Source: Viscum album (Eukaryota; Streptophyta; Magnoliopsida; Santalales; Viscaceae). Taken from it: a stretch of 64,000 nt of DNA. The translations under genes were made by a program, and so were the position numbers. Of this stretch, positions 23,989 to 37,978 are shown piece by piece. How positions within the stretch are numbered: the stretch's first letter is position 1; every line of letters begins with the position of its first letter. The stretch spans positions 370,588,067-370,652,066 of the forward strand of contig OY728157.1 in assembly GCA_963277665.1 (NCBI GenBank), read 5' to 3'. The notes below the pieces were generated by a model. It made no database searches, was not told the origin of the DNA, and saw nothing but the letters and a program-made list of their open reading frames with translations.

Positions 23989-24370
23989 AGAGGACAATTT
24001 TGACTCAAGGTAATTTGAGAAAATATAGGTGTGAATACTTGAATGATTTTTATGATTGTAATAGAAATACTTGCCTCAGTTATTTTTAAGTTTCCTAATA
24101 GAATAAACAACACAATCATTTTGAATATTCCCATAGGAATAACCGAATAAATGATTTTTCTGTTTTTTAGAGGAATAATCAACTCAATTCTTATGAAGCT
24201 TCCAATAGAAATAATTATCTCCAGGATTTTGATTTTTATATGTGGAACAATCTATTCATTGAATTTTATGTTTTTAATAGGAATAATACTATATTATTTT
24301 TAAATTTATTAGAGAAAATATATACTCAAGTATTTTTAAAAATATTAAAAGGAATAATACTAACGGATTT
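23989..24370 (+). repeat. 36-bp minisatellite, about 10-11 diverged copies
   Basis: Units of about 36 bp begin with '(g/a)tagaaataat' or 'gaggaataa', continue 'yaactcaa' and 'gattttta', and end 'gtttycta'. Starts recur near 23989, 24026, 24060, 24098, 24134, 24170, 24208, 24245, 24279, 24313 and 24350. The spacing is regular although the text is diverged. A chance 78-codon ORF runs through it on the minus strand because 36 is a multiple of three. Confidence 0.75.
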
Positions 24371-26545
24371 GAAATCCTAATTTAGGGTTTATTAAGGAAA
24401 ACCAAACATTAATTAGTAGGCCAAAATATTAGATTGTATTTGGAATGGAATGAAAGCATAATCTTCAGTTGGATACAATATATTATATTTGAATATCACA
24501 TCATATTACATGAAAATATGAATCAATCCACACATTTTTCTTAAAATTATCTTAACATAAATATATCTCATGTATAGGGAAGATGATATAGTCCCATATC
24601 TATTTAAGGCCATTTGAGAGAATATGACACAAAGAATAAACTCATGTCAAATAAAAGAAGATAGATATTTTAATAATTGGGTATGATTATGGATATCAAA
24701 CCAAATGTTGTTGATTTATTATAAAAATATACCTTCATGTAAAAATATTAGGTTTCATAATACAAATCACTTCATGTATTTTAGGGGTCATGAAGGGTGG
24801 ATCACATTACATGTAGTTTTATTTCATTCCATAATGACTATATACCATAATAATAAAAGGAAGCTCTTAAATTTTGCGAGGTCGACAAACCTAGTGAGAA
24901 TTAGAAAAATATTTTTAGGGAAAAATGTTTGTCTCTATATGATTTATATATTTTTTATTTATACAACTAATTTTTTCTTATTCATTGTTTTAGATGATTA
25001 GTTGGAAGGAACTTGGATTTTTATTTGGATTCTCTATGGGGGTTTTCATCTTGACAAGATTTATGACTTTTTCATTATTTTAATGTATTTTGTTTTCCTA
25101 GTTAATTTGATATAATTTCAAACTAATTATAGAATTGAATTTTTCTAGGGAATCTATTTGATGGTTTTCCACATGGAGAGTATTATTTCTCTTCTCATTG
25201 GTAGTCCAGGGTTGTGAAGTTAAACAAATGGAGGCAGATGTTAAAGGTTATAAAAAAATTTCTATAATATGAGGCAATACAGCTATAATTAATGGATAGT
25301 TTGAAATGAAATAAATGGAATCCGAATGTTATTAATATAGATAAAATTTTAATGGGTGAAATTAGTTCAATGTAATAGTGATTTGATCAATGTTCCATGT
25401 TGGTTAGGGTCATGTGATGGGGACTATATATTAGTAGGAATGTTCTAGGAGAAGTATTTCAACTATAGGATTTGGTATTTCCAGTAAGAGTATCTCAACT
25501 CAAGGTATGTGGGTCTTCAAAAGATAAAAACCAAGATATGAAAGGGCACAATGGTTGGATGTCATAATCCTTCTTTGGGAGAAGATGAAATACATAATTT
25601 CCTAACATGAGGGAATTTTAATCTATTTTAGTAGTTGGGATATAGATGGAAATACTTATATAAGAATTTATAAATCTACTGGAAATTAAGACTGGTGGTA
25701 TTTGGTTAACGGTTAGTAATGACAGAAACTTGTGCCTCACCATCAATAAATACCTCATGGATATTAAGTAGGACCTTTCTTATGAGACCAAAACATCCCG
25801 AAGGGGTTATGTTTATAGTATCATAAGAAACTTTTTTGTTCACTATCAATTGATTTCTGGTAAATTGTAGTTTGATCAATACTTATTACTGATATTTCAA
25901 TAAAATGTGGACCATGAAAAATGATCCAATCTAGATAATGTTATTACAGGAGGAGTATCTTGACTCGTGGAATTATTTAGGGTTGATTTATATTTTAAAG
26001 ATATAAAGTAGGTTCATAGAGAAAATAATATTTATAAAGGGTTCAAGTATCATAAATTTTTAACCATTATGTGTTCAAAAAAGTATCATTGTGAAGGGAT
26101 ATAACATGATATTATTGAGTACATAATAACTTAATGTGCTGGTCTCATAAGTGTTGGGATATCATGCCATATAATTTAACATCATGTTAGAAGGACATGA
26201 ATATTCTATAGTTTAAGATCATGTGATGAGTAAATCATGTCATGCATGTTTAATTTCATGTGATATGGATTTGAAAAATTATAGCTTCCCAAGGATATGA
26301 GATCTGAGAGCCACTATGTATCCGAATGTAATAGGAATCAAGACACATAAAGTTCCTATAAACATATTATCTTCCAAGATTTAAATCATATGAAGAGAGG
26401 TCGAATTTTTAATATTTCATCCTTGAATGTGATCAAACATAGGAGAAAACTCATTGATTATACACATGACAAGATATCTCTATTGTATTATAAATGGGGA
26501 ACTCAACTTAATCACAGATTGAATTAGAACTATATGCAAGATTCC
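24371..26545. other. Unassigned AT-rich DNA with degenerate repeat modules
   Basis: No gene. It contains phrases that recur on the far side of element B (51603-56500). One is a 'cactatgtatcc...aggaatcaa.acacataaagttcctataa' module at 26311-26360. Others are 'gtttaa.gatcatgtgatgagta'-type modules at 26120-26270 and 'agtatctcaactcaagg' motifs at 25440-25515 and 25950. Confidence 0.45.
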
Positions 26546-29500
26546 TGTAACAACCAAGAATCCAATAGCCTAGAGATTATGGTCAATTTATTACATTGAA
26601 ATAGATACAAGGGTTCAAATACTAGGGACGATCAGTTTCATAGTCTTGGATATCCAAATACATACATGATAATCATTTCAAATTTGGGATAAAATATAAA
26701 ATACATCAATGGAAAACATTCAACATCCATGAACTCATTTAAATAAATATTCTATAAATCCTAGGAAATAGAAATAATAAGGGTTAGATCTAATAATAAG
26801 TAAGGGTTACGTACATCTGAATCCATCATGAATCAATTAGTAATAATATTCTTGCAAAGGAAAATAATTAAACAGAAATTCCATTTAATAACGAACTTTT
26901 ATATCACGATTAGATAAATTAATATATATTTTAAAAAAACTAACCAAACATTCCATTTAATTAATATTTTGATTACAAAATTCATCCATGAATAATATGA
27001 TTGAAAAATATCATGGATAATATTAACTAAATTATTAATTAAGAAAATTATTAATATTGTATTTTATGATCTTATACATGATGACATTTATACCATCAAT
27101 ACCTTTCATAATAAGGTTTAAAACTATGTGTTGAAACCCATTATACTGGTCCAATAGATTTGCCTCAAAATACGTGATGATTCATCATGGGGATATATAA
27201 TTTTTTCCCCCACATAATTAAAAATACAAATAAATCCTCATATATGGAATGATCAATTGACTTTATGAATGAATATTCTTTATTAAGAAATATCCATATC
27301 GAGTAAAAATGTAGATTTTACAATATTTTCCCAGTTAATGAAATAAAATTCAAAATAAACACCATTTGTATAAATGGTATATAGTTTAGGTAATAATCAT
27401 ATCCATGAATCATATATTTTGAATATTTAAGATAAAAATAATGTCTAATGAAAAATTATCACAAGAAAGTGATTTTCTCAAGATAAAGATAATAATTATA
27501 AAATTAATCATGAAATGATAGGTGACCATAAATTTTTAAGGATATTTTTTTTGTAATATAATAATATATTTTGGAAGAGTAAATGGAATGGAAGTAAAAT
27601 TATAAAATAATATTATAGAATTTTTTTTTATTTTTTAAACTATTCGAAACATTTAGAATAAACTATATTTCATAAAATAATTATGGCGGTGAGGAAGTCC
27701 ATAATCTCAATATAAATTAAAAAATGCCTTTTGATTTTTTTTGATTTTTTTTAAAATGTATAAATTTTACTTTGAAACCATTTTAACAAAAGAATAATAC
27801 ATTAAAATTTCCATAATAAATCATATATGTAACAAATAGAACTTTTGTATAATAACTTTTAAAAACATGGTCATGGAAGAAGAAAATATTTGATTTGATG
27901 ATAAATGAAGTAGTTTTTTATTTTTAACTTTTATTTGATTGATTCAAGTACCAAAGAGAGTAAAGTTTGGCACAAAATATGAAAATTCCTTAAATATCTA
28001 GTGGATAAGAAAATTATTGGAGCTTATTAATGATAAATGATAACATTTATTCAATAATAGTGAAATCAGTCCCTAATGAAATAGAGATAGAAAAATATAG
28101 TCTTACCCCTTTTGTAAAATTAAGACTATAGCCAATTAATAAAATAAACATGAATTTAAATAGTAAAAATCATGGGTAAATATTTATTCGTATTAAATAT
28201 ATCAAAATTTCGGCATATACATATCATAAAATTTAATATGTGAATATCAACAAATATGTCTGAATGAAATGAAAATTTTGATGATATCCATTACCTCTTT
28301 CTCCCCATTAGATGAACACATATTAAACTTCTGTATAATGGATTTATGATTATTATTAATTTTTAAAATAACCATATTCATATATATAATATCATATATT
28401 ATCTTCTTATAACATATTACAACTCATTTTTTAATAATATTTCATTATTTTTATGGTTTCTATTGTTATTTTCCGTGTTTTCTCATAAGGGGTTTGTCAT
28501 GATAGTTCAATTTATTGCACATAGGATATAAATCAATCATATAAATAATTAAATTAATGTTATAAATATGATATTTAATCATTTTATAACAAATATTAAA
28601 AGATGGATATGGAAAGTTAATCACATCGCTTCCTGGAGATGGTAGGTCTTATGTACACACTTGCGATGATATCATTACTTTAATGAATGAAATGGTAAGA
28701 AATTAGAAGATATGTTAATTTTATATATTTTATATCATGACATATTTATCTATTATATATTCATTATTCTTATCATTATGAATATTCATGTGAGTGAGGG
28801 ATAGAAAAAAATGACATTGGTTTTTGAGGGGGTAGTCCTCTATACACACGAGTGTTGGCTTCGTTTCATATTTGATGGAGAAAGATATAGATAAATATTA
28901 TTCCACACAAATATTAAAATATTAGTATATTGTAAATTATGGTGCTATTATTATTTATTTTGTTAATAAATAATTAAATTTTGTAAAATAATAAATAAAA
29001 AGAATGAGTTTCGTTAAGTTGATTACATTATCTTTGAGAAACCTCCTTTGGATATCTTCTTAATAACCCTAGGTTTGGTATTTTCGTATTACCATAACCT
29101 ATAAAATGTTTTTATTAAAAATTGGGATATATTTTTTCTAGGTTTATTTAGATCAAAATGGATTTATAGGTGTGAATAAGTGAGGGGATGGAGTTCACTT
29201 TTTATAATTTAAGAGTGGAATTTTTATAAATAATGAAAACTATTCAATAATGGGTTGTCACTCTCACCCTGAAGGCATAAGAAATTGATAAAAAATTTAT
29301 TATATGGAGGTCAATGTCTATAAAATCTTTTTAAAAATAATTATTAACATTTTTTTAAAATTTTACTCCCATAACATCTAAGTTTACTTACTTTTACCAT
29401 TTTAGTTTTCACCAAGATAACTTGTTTTTAACCTAAGTAATTAATCCATTAATTATAAAATAAAATTATCCTTATTATATAATTTCATTCAAATGATTAT

Positions 29501-30319
29501 AAATTTTAAATAAAATTTATATAATAAATATTCTATACATGTGAATGACTAATTTTAATACATGATCATGCGATACACAAACCCCTATTTTAACATTAAC
29601 GATGGTAATAATATTTTAATGTATTTAATAATAATTTTGACCAAAAAATAAGATGAACATATTATATATTATTATTTTTTATGGTAAAAAATATTTAATC
29701 CATTTTCAGGAATTCAACTATTATAAGTGGTAAAAGTTAATTTAATTTAAACCCCTAATTCTTTCCAGAAAATGGTTTTTCAAGAAATGCATTCTCAAGA
29801 AAAAAATGGTCATATATTAACTCTATAGATATTAATCATAATTACATAGATCTAAATAAAAATTTCTATATATATAATATATAAATTTCTTATAAATAAT
29901 TCATAATTAAATATTATTTTAATTATTTAAAATTGATAGACATTATGACTTTTTATAGAAATATAATTCTCTAAAAAATATTATTTTGAAAAATATCCAT
30001 TTTTACCCTTGAATGATATAATATTTTTTTATTTTAAAATTTGTCATTAATAAATTTTTTGTTATAAATATCATAAAACACTATTATAAATAAAAATAGG
30101 AATATTTAAACACTAAAATCTCAATTATTCATAAAAACTTATTACAAATGGAAAATTTCAAAAAGTCATTATAGGAGTTTTTTATCCAAGTATGTAAAAA
30201 ATAAATATTCTGCTTATAAGGTTAGAGTTTTTATTCAACAAAATATTAGAATATAAATTTTATTATAGTTTTATTAAAATATAATGTTCACTTACTATAA
30301 TATAGGATTAGTTGTTACA
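26546..30319 (-). mobile_element. 3' LTR of old Gypsy element B
   Basis: On the minus strand it starts TGTAACAAC at 30319 and ends near GGTTGTTACA at 26546. The region just beyond 30319 aligns with C's polypurine-tract junction ('tgttacattcttcc'), which fixes the LTR boundary. It carries degenerate copies of C's hairpin modules at 28625-28667 (ATCGC/GCGAT arms), 28825-28860 and about 29000-29045, again about 190-200 bp apart. All short ORFs are chance. Confidence 0.75.
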
Positions 30320-33300
30320 TTCTTCCATCATATTAAAATTCCTTCATCAAAAGGATTGTGGTTATTACCTTCTAAAAAATGAAGGCGATTATTCATCATA
30401 AAATAGTATTGTTCTCACACTAATCCCCTTATTTTCTGATTTTACCAAATTAAAAAACCATTTGAGCAATAAAACTCCTCAATAATTTCTCTCTAGTATC
30501 AATAATTTAGATAGTCTCTTTATAGTAAGATATGTTAGGAAATTATTATATTTCATCAAAGGTGATCACATGCATCGAGTGTGACATGTAATTTCTTGAC
30601 AATGATATATGAATAAAAATCATATAATTTAAAAATTCTTTGTGGAATTTATAATTGGAAATCCAAAACTCTAGTCTTTTCCAAAATTACAAAGTGTACT
30701 ATGTAAAGGGGGCTTAATTTTCCCTTTTTATAGAACATTATGACACCATTCCTTGGAGATAACTATAAGAAAATGTGATCCCCCACTTGAAATAACAAAT
30801 CATTCTTATGATTATTTACATAACACTTTTTCTTGATTTCATACACTTTAATATTATCTGGAATATTATTTACCTTTATTGTTGTCTCTTTAATAAGTTA
30901 TGGACCTAGAAGTTACCTTTAACCTACTTCATCCCAACAAGTTTTAGTATGTCATCTATTTACATATAATACTTCATAGGAAACCGTATGAATAATTGAT
31001 TAGAAACAATTATTATAAGAATACTCTAATAAAGGTAAATAATGATATCTTGTATCCTGAAAGTCAGGTGATAATGACCTCAAAATTTCTTTAAATATTA
31101 GAATAGTCCTTTCAAAATTCCCATCAGTTTGAAGTTGGTAGAAAGTGCTCAAATGAAGACTAGTATCCAGATCCTTCTGAAGACCCTTCAAAAATATTTA
31201 TGTACAATAGGGATCACAATTAGAAAAAATTGGAATAATTTTTCCATGAAGTCTTAAAACTTCATTAATATAGTTCCTTATGTGGCACGGAATAGGTATG
31301 TATTCTCTTATTGTATGGAAAGTGTATATTTGGTTAGTTGATCAATACTAACCCAATAGTAAGAGGTTATTAGTAATGAAAGTATAGATTTTTATGATTC
31401 CCCTATAAAATGGACCAATTTAATGGCATCCCATTTACATGTCATAATAGGAAGTGGTTTCTTTACTCCTCTAGGATGATTTCTCCTAGAATTCACTTAT
31501 TGAATAACAGAACATCTAGACACAAAATAAACAATTTACCACTTCTTGTTATCACACAAAAATGTTCCCTCAAATCCAATACATTTTAGTTCTGTGAGGT
31601 TGTATATAGAAATTTTAGTTGTGAGAGTAATCAAATAATCCCTTCTTTTACTCTATTGTAGATAGAAAACATAATCTCTTTTAAAATTTTTGTATTCCAT
31701 ATTCATGAAAACTTGCATCTGACTTCAATTCACAATGGAATTAATTCTCTCCCTAAAATTCCTAAAATCAAATTAAGAATTTTTCATATTTTCTAATAAA
31801 TATAGATTCACAGTTATTTGTAAAGGGTATGACAATTCCCCTTATTTAATAATTCTCATATCTATATTTACTAGATAAATGATCATATGATCCCCTTCAA
31901 TCATCATTTGGGTTATAACTCAATGATCCATCCCAATTAATGTATATTTTACCTTATTAAACTACCATTGGTGGTAGTTTTTGAGAAATTATAATAAATG
32001 AGTTGCTCGAGCCATCTCAATTTTCTCATGAATTGATATTTTTTTAAAAATATGTATTTTAAACTATTATGGTATGTTTATATCTCAAATATTTCACCAT
32101 AATTAATAACTATCCACATCTTTAATGGAATTATGAAAAATACCAAATCAAGATAATGGGTTTGGATAGTTATATTCATAAGTTTTTAAATTCCATTCTA
32201 TATATGAAATAACTATATCATTTTGGATAAGGATACAACCAAGCCCCTTATTAGATGCATCATAATAAATTACATACCCATAATCTCCTGATAGTAGATT
32301 CAAAATTGGGGAATTGACTAATGTTTTATCTAATTATTTAAAAATTTCATTTACATTCATTAAACTATATGAAATTAATCCCATTATATATAATATTGGT
32401 TAATGGGTTAGCGAATCAGGAAAAATTCTAGAGGAATCACGTATAATAACTTTCCAAAACAATGAAACCACATACCTCAGCTTGTTCTTTCACATAGGCC
32501 ATTCTATGTCTACCTTTGTCATTATAGTATTACTTAATATTTAACCCTTGGAAACAATACCACCAAAAAGAGAAACATCCTGAAACTTGAGTTCACATTT
32601 TCTATGTTTCCATGTAAATGTTTTATTATAAAATACTCATGTGTGACTGAAAGTGATTTTCATGGTTCCCACATCTCTTAGAATACACCAAGTTATCATC
32701 AATGAGTACAACCATGACATATTCAGGATATTACTTAAATAACATGTTCATTAGATCCATAAAAATAGAGGGTTCATTAGTTAATCTAAATAGAATTATT
32801 GTAAATAACTAATGCCTATTCATTTTTCAAAAAGATATATTTAGAATTTATTACTTCCTTACCTGCATGTGAAGATAATTATAACAAAGGTAAATCATTG
32901 AAAAATATTTAGCTCTATGAATTTGATCAAATATAAAATTAATTATAGAATGATGATACATGTTATTCATCATAATAACATTGAATTATATATAATCAAA
33001 TCACTATATCATGGATCAATCTTTCTTATAAAAATTAACATGGGCTCCCAATGTGGAACACTACAGAATATAAATGCCTTGTCATGAAGTTAATCTAGTT
33101 TTTTTATTAATCTACAAAAATTACATAGTTTCTATTTTTAGGAAGTATATGATATTGGTCTTTCTCCAAAGATTAAATCAATTGAAAATTAAACATTTTT
33201 CTTTGGTGGATGTTTAGGTAATTCCTCAAGAAATATATCAATGTATTTTTGTATAAAAGAAAAATCCTAAATGTCAAAATTACCTTCTCAATACACCAAT

Positions 33301-34019
33301 TTGTATGTTCCCTGTCCCCATGAACCTCATTTAGAAGATCCACTGCTGGTGGATCTATACATGACTAGGATGATGAGGTATCTACTCCAAAAATATGGAT
33401 TACATCAACTTCATTACGAATATTAATTTCCTTAACCCAAAAATACATTTTTGTATCATATTATGAAATCTATCATATACTAAATAATATATTTAATTTA
33501 ACCATATGTATAATATTAAAGTTAGAAAAAAGATCATGTTTCTGTGTTATAATGGGGACTAGCAGACACATCCTTATTATAGTGATATTTACACTTGGAG
33601 TTTATAATAACAACTCCCTTATCAAGGTGATAGAGAAATATATAATTTTCTGGGAAAACGTGGAAGATATAAATAAGTGTGAAGATCTAGAATCAAATAA
33701 ATCATTGGCTAAATTTTAGGATACGATTAAAGTATCTTCCCCCACATCATTGGGTATTACCGGCTCTATTGTAGTGATATATAATATGGGACTTCTCCCC
33801 TTGGCCTATTTTTTTGTTTTTTCACTTGATGAATTAGAAATTTGTATGAAAAGTTATCCATTTATTTATAGATGAAGAAATAGAAATAATTGTTTTTTTC
33901 TTCCCGATGCATTCATGATATAGATTTCCCTTATCATCATACTTATAATAGAATCGAATTACATTCATAAAATTTCGTGGATGTTTATTTCCACAATTTT
34001 AACATGATGGAAATTAATT
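30320..34019 (-). pseudogene. Gag/pol relic of element B, 3' part (gag end to integrase)
   Basis: Aligns in order with C's internal region. At 30320-30345 is the eroded polypurine-tract area. At 31000-31191 is an integrase core fragment (63 codons, with LHLSTFYQLQTDG, FERTI and LEYSYNN). Around 32690-32760 'catcaatgagtacaaccatgacatattc' corresponds to the RT active-site region. Around 33900-33985 'cat.catgatatag' to 'ttccacaatttt' corresponds to gag's zinc-finger region. Stops are dense in every frame. The insertion of C at 34020 falls within the gag zinc-finger area, so gag's first part lies at 46543-47838. Confidence 0.65.
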
Positions 34020-34024
34020 CATTA
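34020..34024. repeat. Target-site duplication of element C (left, CATTA)
   Basis: CATTA here and CATTA at 46538-46542 are identical and flush with the LTR ends. Rejoining the flanks gives contiguous element B sequence. Confidence 0.85.
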
Positions 34025-34593
34025 TATAAGGCCCCAGCCTTAAACATTACTTAATCTTGAGATATTTCAAGAATACACCTTGAGGATCTTATCAGGTTTA
34101 GAGTTTTAGATAATTGGATCTTAAAACTTGCATCACATCCCACATTTAAACAAATTCGTTACAATAAAATATAATATTCAATTTTTCCCATTAACGGAAA
34201 AATATTTAAAATAAAACATGGATTCTTTCTTGACACATCCTTGACACATTCATCATATCATGTACCCTTCCCTTGACCTGTGAAAAACATTTCAAAAACA
34301 TGGGATGAGCATAATAAGCTAATTATGGGATATAAATATATGGAATGGAAACATGAGTACATGTATACATAAGAATCAATGAAATAATACTCTACTCATA
34401 AAACATAAGCACTTTAACATACCTCATCAAATCATGAATAAATAATAGAAATCATATGACATAAAGGTAACTTGAGGCATTCATAACATTCTTACGTTGG
34501 GAGTAACCCTCTTGGTTACATTTGGAATACCCATCACAGTATATTCCCTAAATCTCTTCGGAGAAACCTTAAAGTTTAAGTCTTTCACGTTAC

Positions 34594-34605
34594 CCAATGC
34601 ATTGG
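34594..34605. promoter_or_regulatory. CCAATGCATTGG dyad in 3' LTR of C
   Basis: A perfect 12-bp palindrome inside a block of about 35 bp (element sense GGGTGAGCCCGATATAGCTC then the dyad) that is also present in LTR D and partly in element B. Its role is unknown. It lies in the transcribed leader, so it could act in DNA or RNA. Confidence 0.6.
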
Positions 34606-35547
34606 AGAGCTATATCGGGCTCACCCACCCTTACTTTATCACGGAACCACTCGTCTTCATAATAATGCCCAAGAACCACAACATAATCATATCACATAAA
34701 AAATGCATAAAGAAAACATATCACTGACACTTTTCAATCACAAGATATCAATACAACACATTGACATAAAAATATTATGAAAACCATTTTCAATACCAAA
34801 ATAAAAGAAAAGTAAAACATCATATTTTTTTTAAAGGTATGGCTTGTAGTGGAATCTGAAACTCAAATAATGGTCATGGCGGAAGAGAAGTCGTTGTCGC
34901 CACATACGTACAAAAACATTCCTTTACTCATTTAGTAAATGGTCCGTATAAAAAAATATTCCTTTTGAATAAGCGTAAAAGTCAAAGGGGTTTATACACC
35001 GTAAAAAAGAATGTTTTGTATACAACAAAATATGCCTCAATGACAGGAGATTGAGACGAAGTCCCTTACAAAGATCATTTTTAAATAAAATAGATTCAAT
35101 ATATGTACACATAAAGAATGTATAATTACTTGATAGGACATAATAATATCATGACATAATTTTAATATAGGATATTAACCCAAAGAATAGAAATTGGGTT
35201 AAGAAGTTCTCTTACCTCGGGTCCGACTTGAATCGATCATTCTTTAATGTCCTGAATAATAAACTTGAGTTTATTTCCACTTGCTTAAGAACCTTTTTCA
35301 AGTTCATTATTCCTCTTATATCACTTATTACCATGTTATGAACATTATGTAATCATTTAAGTTAATAACATCCGTTTTGTCGATATTTGGTACTTGAGTC
35401 AAAAGTAAACTTCTTATATTTACAGGTTGTTCACATAGTCAAATATCCATTATCTAAAGATTGATATTCATGATTTTGATGCCATATATATCATATATAT
35501 ACAGTATATACAAGAATTTATAATATTACATAATAATTTAGAGGTAA

Positions 35548-35612
35548 GAAATGAAATGCACCGTTCACGGAGACGGTAAGCCGTACGTACACATGAACGC
35601 TACTTTCATTTC
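35548..35612 (-). repeat. 65-nt three-tier hairpin module, copy 1, 3' LTR of C
   Basis: Outer arms GAAATGAAA/TTTCATTTC pair perfectly. Middle arms CGTTCACG/CATGAACG have one mismatch. The inner hairpin ACGG-TAAG-CCGT overlaps the palindrome-like ACGTAC. The next copy is exactly 208 bp on. It lies downstream of the TATA box in element sense, so it is in the RNA. Confidence 0.75.
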
Positions 35613-35755
35613 AATGTCATATTAATGGAATTAAAAATTAATGAGAGATATGTATATTTTAATTCCAGAATTATATTAATCATTTAGATGTAACATAAAT
35701 CATATATATCTATTATATATATGTACTTATAATAGTACATTACATTTAGGGTTAA

Positions 35756-35820
35756 GAAATGAAATGCACCGTTCCTGGAGACGGTAAGCCATACGTACGC
35801 ATGAACGCTACTTTCATTTC
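35756..35820 (-). repeat. 65-nt three-tier hairpin module, copy 2, 3' LTR of C
   Basis: Same length and arms as copy 1. Outer arms are perfect, middle arms have one mismatch (CGTTCCTG), and the inner stem has one C-A mismatch from a CG to CA change. It keeps the ACGTACG core. Confidence 0.75.
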
Positions 35821-35940
35821 CCTCTCATACATTAATGGAATTAAAACATAATGATACATAATAGTATTATAATTACAGTATGGTATCATATATAATATCA
35901 TTAAATCTATCCTTTATACGTACCACATATGGTACTAACG

Positions 35941-36000
35941 AATCAAATCACTTTGAGGGGGCGGTAGTCCGCACTTCCTAAAATGAAGATATCGCGTTTA
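35941..36000 (-). repeat. Related hairpin module (GCGG-TAGT-CCGC), 3' LTR of C
   Basis: The inner hairpin GCGGTAGTCCGC is perfect and occupies the same relative place 180 bp beyond copy 2. A fourth, weaker module (ccacggaaacagtatg) follows 212 bp later near 36171. The matching copy in the other LTR is at 44532-44591. Confidence 0.6.
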
Positions 36001-36522
36001 CCCATAATGAAAACCATAAAGGTATTCCATAAATTATAAATACATAAGCTTAATTAAAACATAAACATATTATATATCATATATAAATATATTGTCATCT
36101 TAATGGCCTCCTCTGAATGTGTAAAATGAATATTGAACAATCATTGTTTCGTGAGGTAGAAATTCACCATCCACGGAAACAGTATGTTCTTTAACCATTA
36201 GATGTAGGTGTGTGTAAGTGTAGCTCGAATCCTTATTATAACAACATCTTAGTATATTTATGATACTAGAGTTGTTACAAAAGAAATGAATAAAACGATT
36301 TTAGGGGGTTGGAGAAGCAAAATAAAACATAAGAACACAAGAGAAAACACTACCTTTACAACGGGTAACTCTTTTTGATTTGAGCTCAAAGGATTCCTTG
36401 GGAAAACTTCTGCCCAAAGTGAGAATTCAAGGAGTAAGAGAGGGATGTGGAGAGACAAAATGGGCAGGGTTTGGCTGAGCCAATGGCATTGGAAGTGTGG
36501 GTAAGGTGGTAGAGGTGGGGTC

Positions 36523-36530
36523 CTTTTATA
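36523..36530 (-). promoter_or_regulatory. TATA box of 3' LTR of C
   Basis: TATAAAAG on the minus strand, preceded by CTCCTCT and followed by a C/T-rich leader typical of plant transcription starts. The identical box is in the 5' LTR. Confidence 0.7.
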
Positions 36531-37939
36531 AGAGGAGAGGAGGGGCACTCTTGGAAAGTTAAGAAAAGATACATTTTTATAAAATGATTTTTCGATAAAA
36601 AAGGTCCCACAATTATAAATTTAGAGTATAAGGTGATAAGGGTTCGAAATCCACCCATCCAATAGGTTTTTGACAAGTGTAGGTCTTAGAGTTTACATTA
36701 TATTTTCATTTTATTTAAATCGTTAAATAATGAGGTAATCGCTGCATCATCATGGTGTCATAAATAATTTAATTTATTTAATGTCTAAAAATTATAAAAA
36801 ATATACTATGATGTAGGAAATATTTTTATCTTTCTAGTTAATATTTATAGTCAAAATTATGACTTGTATAACTCCACTTAAAAATTGGTTTAGTAAAACA
36901 ACTCATGATTGTGTCATTTTTACTTTTACTTTAAATAAAAGGCATTAATGTCATTATCTTACACAAGTGGCTCCATGAGGTCCCAAAAATCGACCCATGG
37001 GTTTTCTTTGTCGCCCATGACACATCCAATAAGGGTAGGAAATGTTTCTAGGTCATTTCATATTATTAAAACATTATTTTGACCTTAAACCACACTAGTT
37101 ACCTCTAATCGCGTTTAAAAACATAAAAGTTACTATTCACCAAAAGATTATTTTAATCCCATTGAACCACATTTTACTTATTAATGATAACCATGTATGT
37201 CGGATTTTTGAAATTCAAAACACAGAGGTGGTAAATTTTCATTTAAATGAAAAATCACTTTTTTAAGTACCACTTAGTGGAAACACTATTCATCAAAAAT
37301 TGAAGTTTTTCAGAAAAATACCAAAACATCACCCTAAGCTATATTTGATATTCTGAATTCAAAAATGATTTATATTTTACAAAATTAAAAACATATAAGT
37401 TAAATTAATTATTTTAATAATTAATTACCACTGTCAGAGCAAAAAGCGTGTTTTTATGAAATAATAAGTATCAAAAGATTGACACTAGTTTAAGTCCAAT
37501 TTCAAAGTGAAATTAATTCCAATGAACACTATTGGATTAAATGGTAATAATATATTCTAATTGCACTTTAAAAAGAAAATATAATCATATATATAAATTA
37601 GATTAAAAAGTGGTTTTGAATTAAAATACAACATTTTTAACTATTTATTAAAAAAATGAACTTTATCAGAAAAATACCAAAAATTTACCCAAAGTAAATT
37701 TCAATGTTCCAATCATAAAGAATAAGTTTAGTTTGACAAATAGAGGTTATAAATTTGTCAAAAGTTTGATTTAAAATGTTTTTCTATTAAAAGGCAGTAA
37801 AATAATCATTTAAAAATATTAGTGCATTCCATGCTTAAGATTGGATTTATTCTTATTTTAAGCATCTAAAACACTATCTAATTCATTAATAAGAATAGAT
37901 AAAAATATTTATTATTCATTACTTACTTACGCTGTTACA

Positions 37940-37953
37940 TTCTTCCCCCCTTT
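37940..37953 (-). other. Polypurine tract of element C
   Basis: The minus strand reads AAAGGGGGGAAGAA flush against the 3' LTR's TGTAACA. This is the second-strand primer for reverse transcription. Confidence 0.9.
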
Positions 37954-37978
37954 AGAAAATTGCATCCCCGCAATTTAT

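Larger units (their letters stand above)
34025..37939 (-). mobile_element. 3' LTR of element C (3915 bp)
   Basis: The minus strand begins TGTAACAGCG at 37939 and ends GGGGCCTTATA at 34025. A TATAAAAG box at 36523-36530 implies about 1.4 kb of U3 and about 2.5 kb of transcribed R-U5. The transcribed part carries the 65-nt hairpin modules (35548 and 35756), two related shorter modules (35941 and 36146) and the CCAATGCATTGG dyad (34594). Short ORFs in it (for example 36258-36676) lie in the CT-rich leader and are not supported as genes. Confidence 0.9.
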
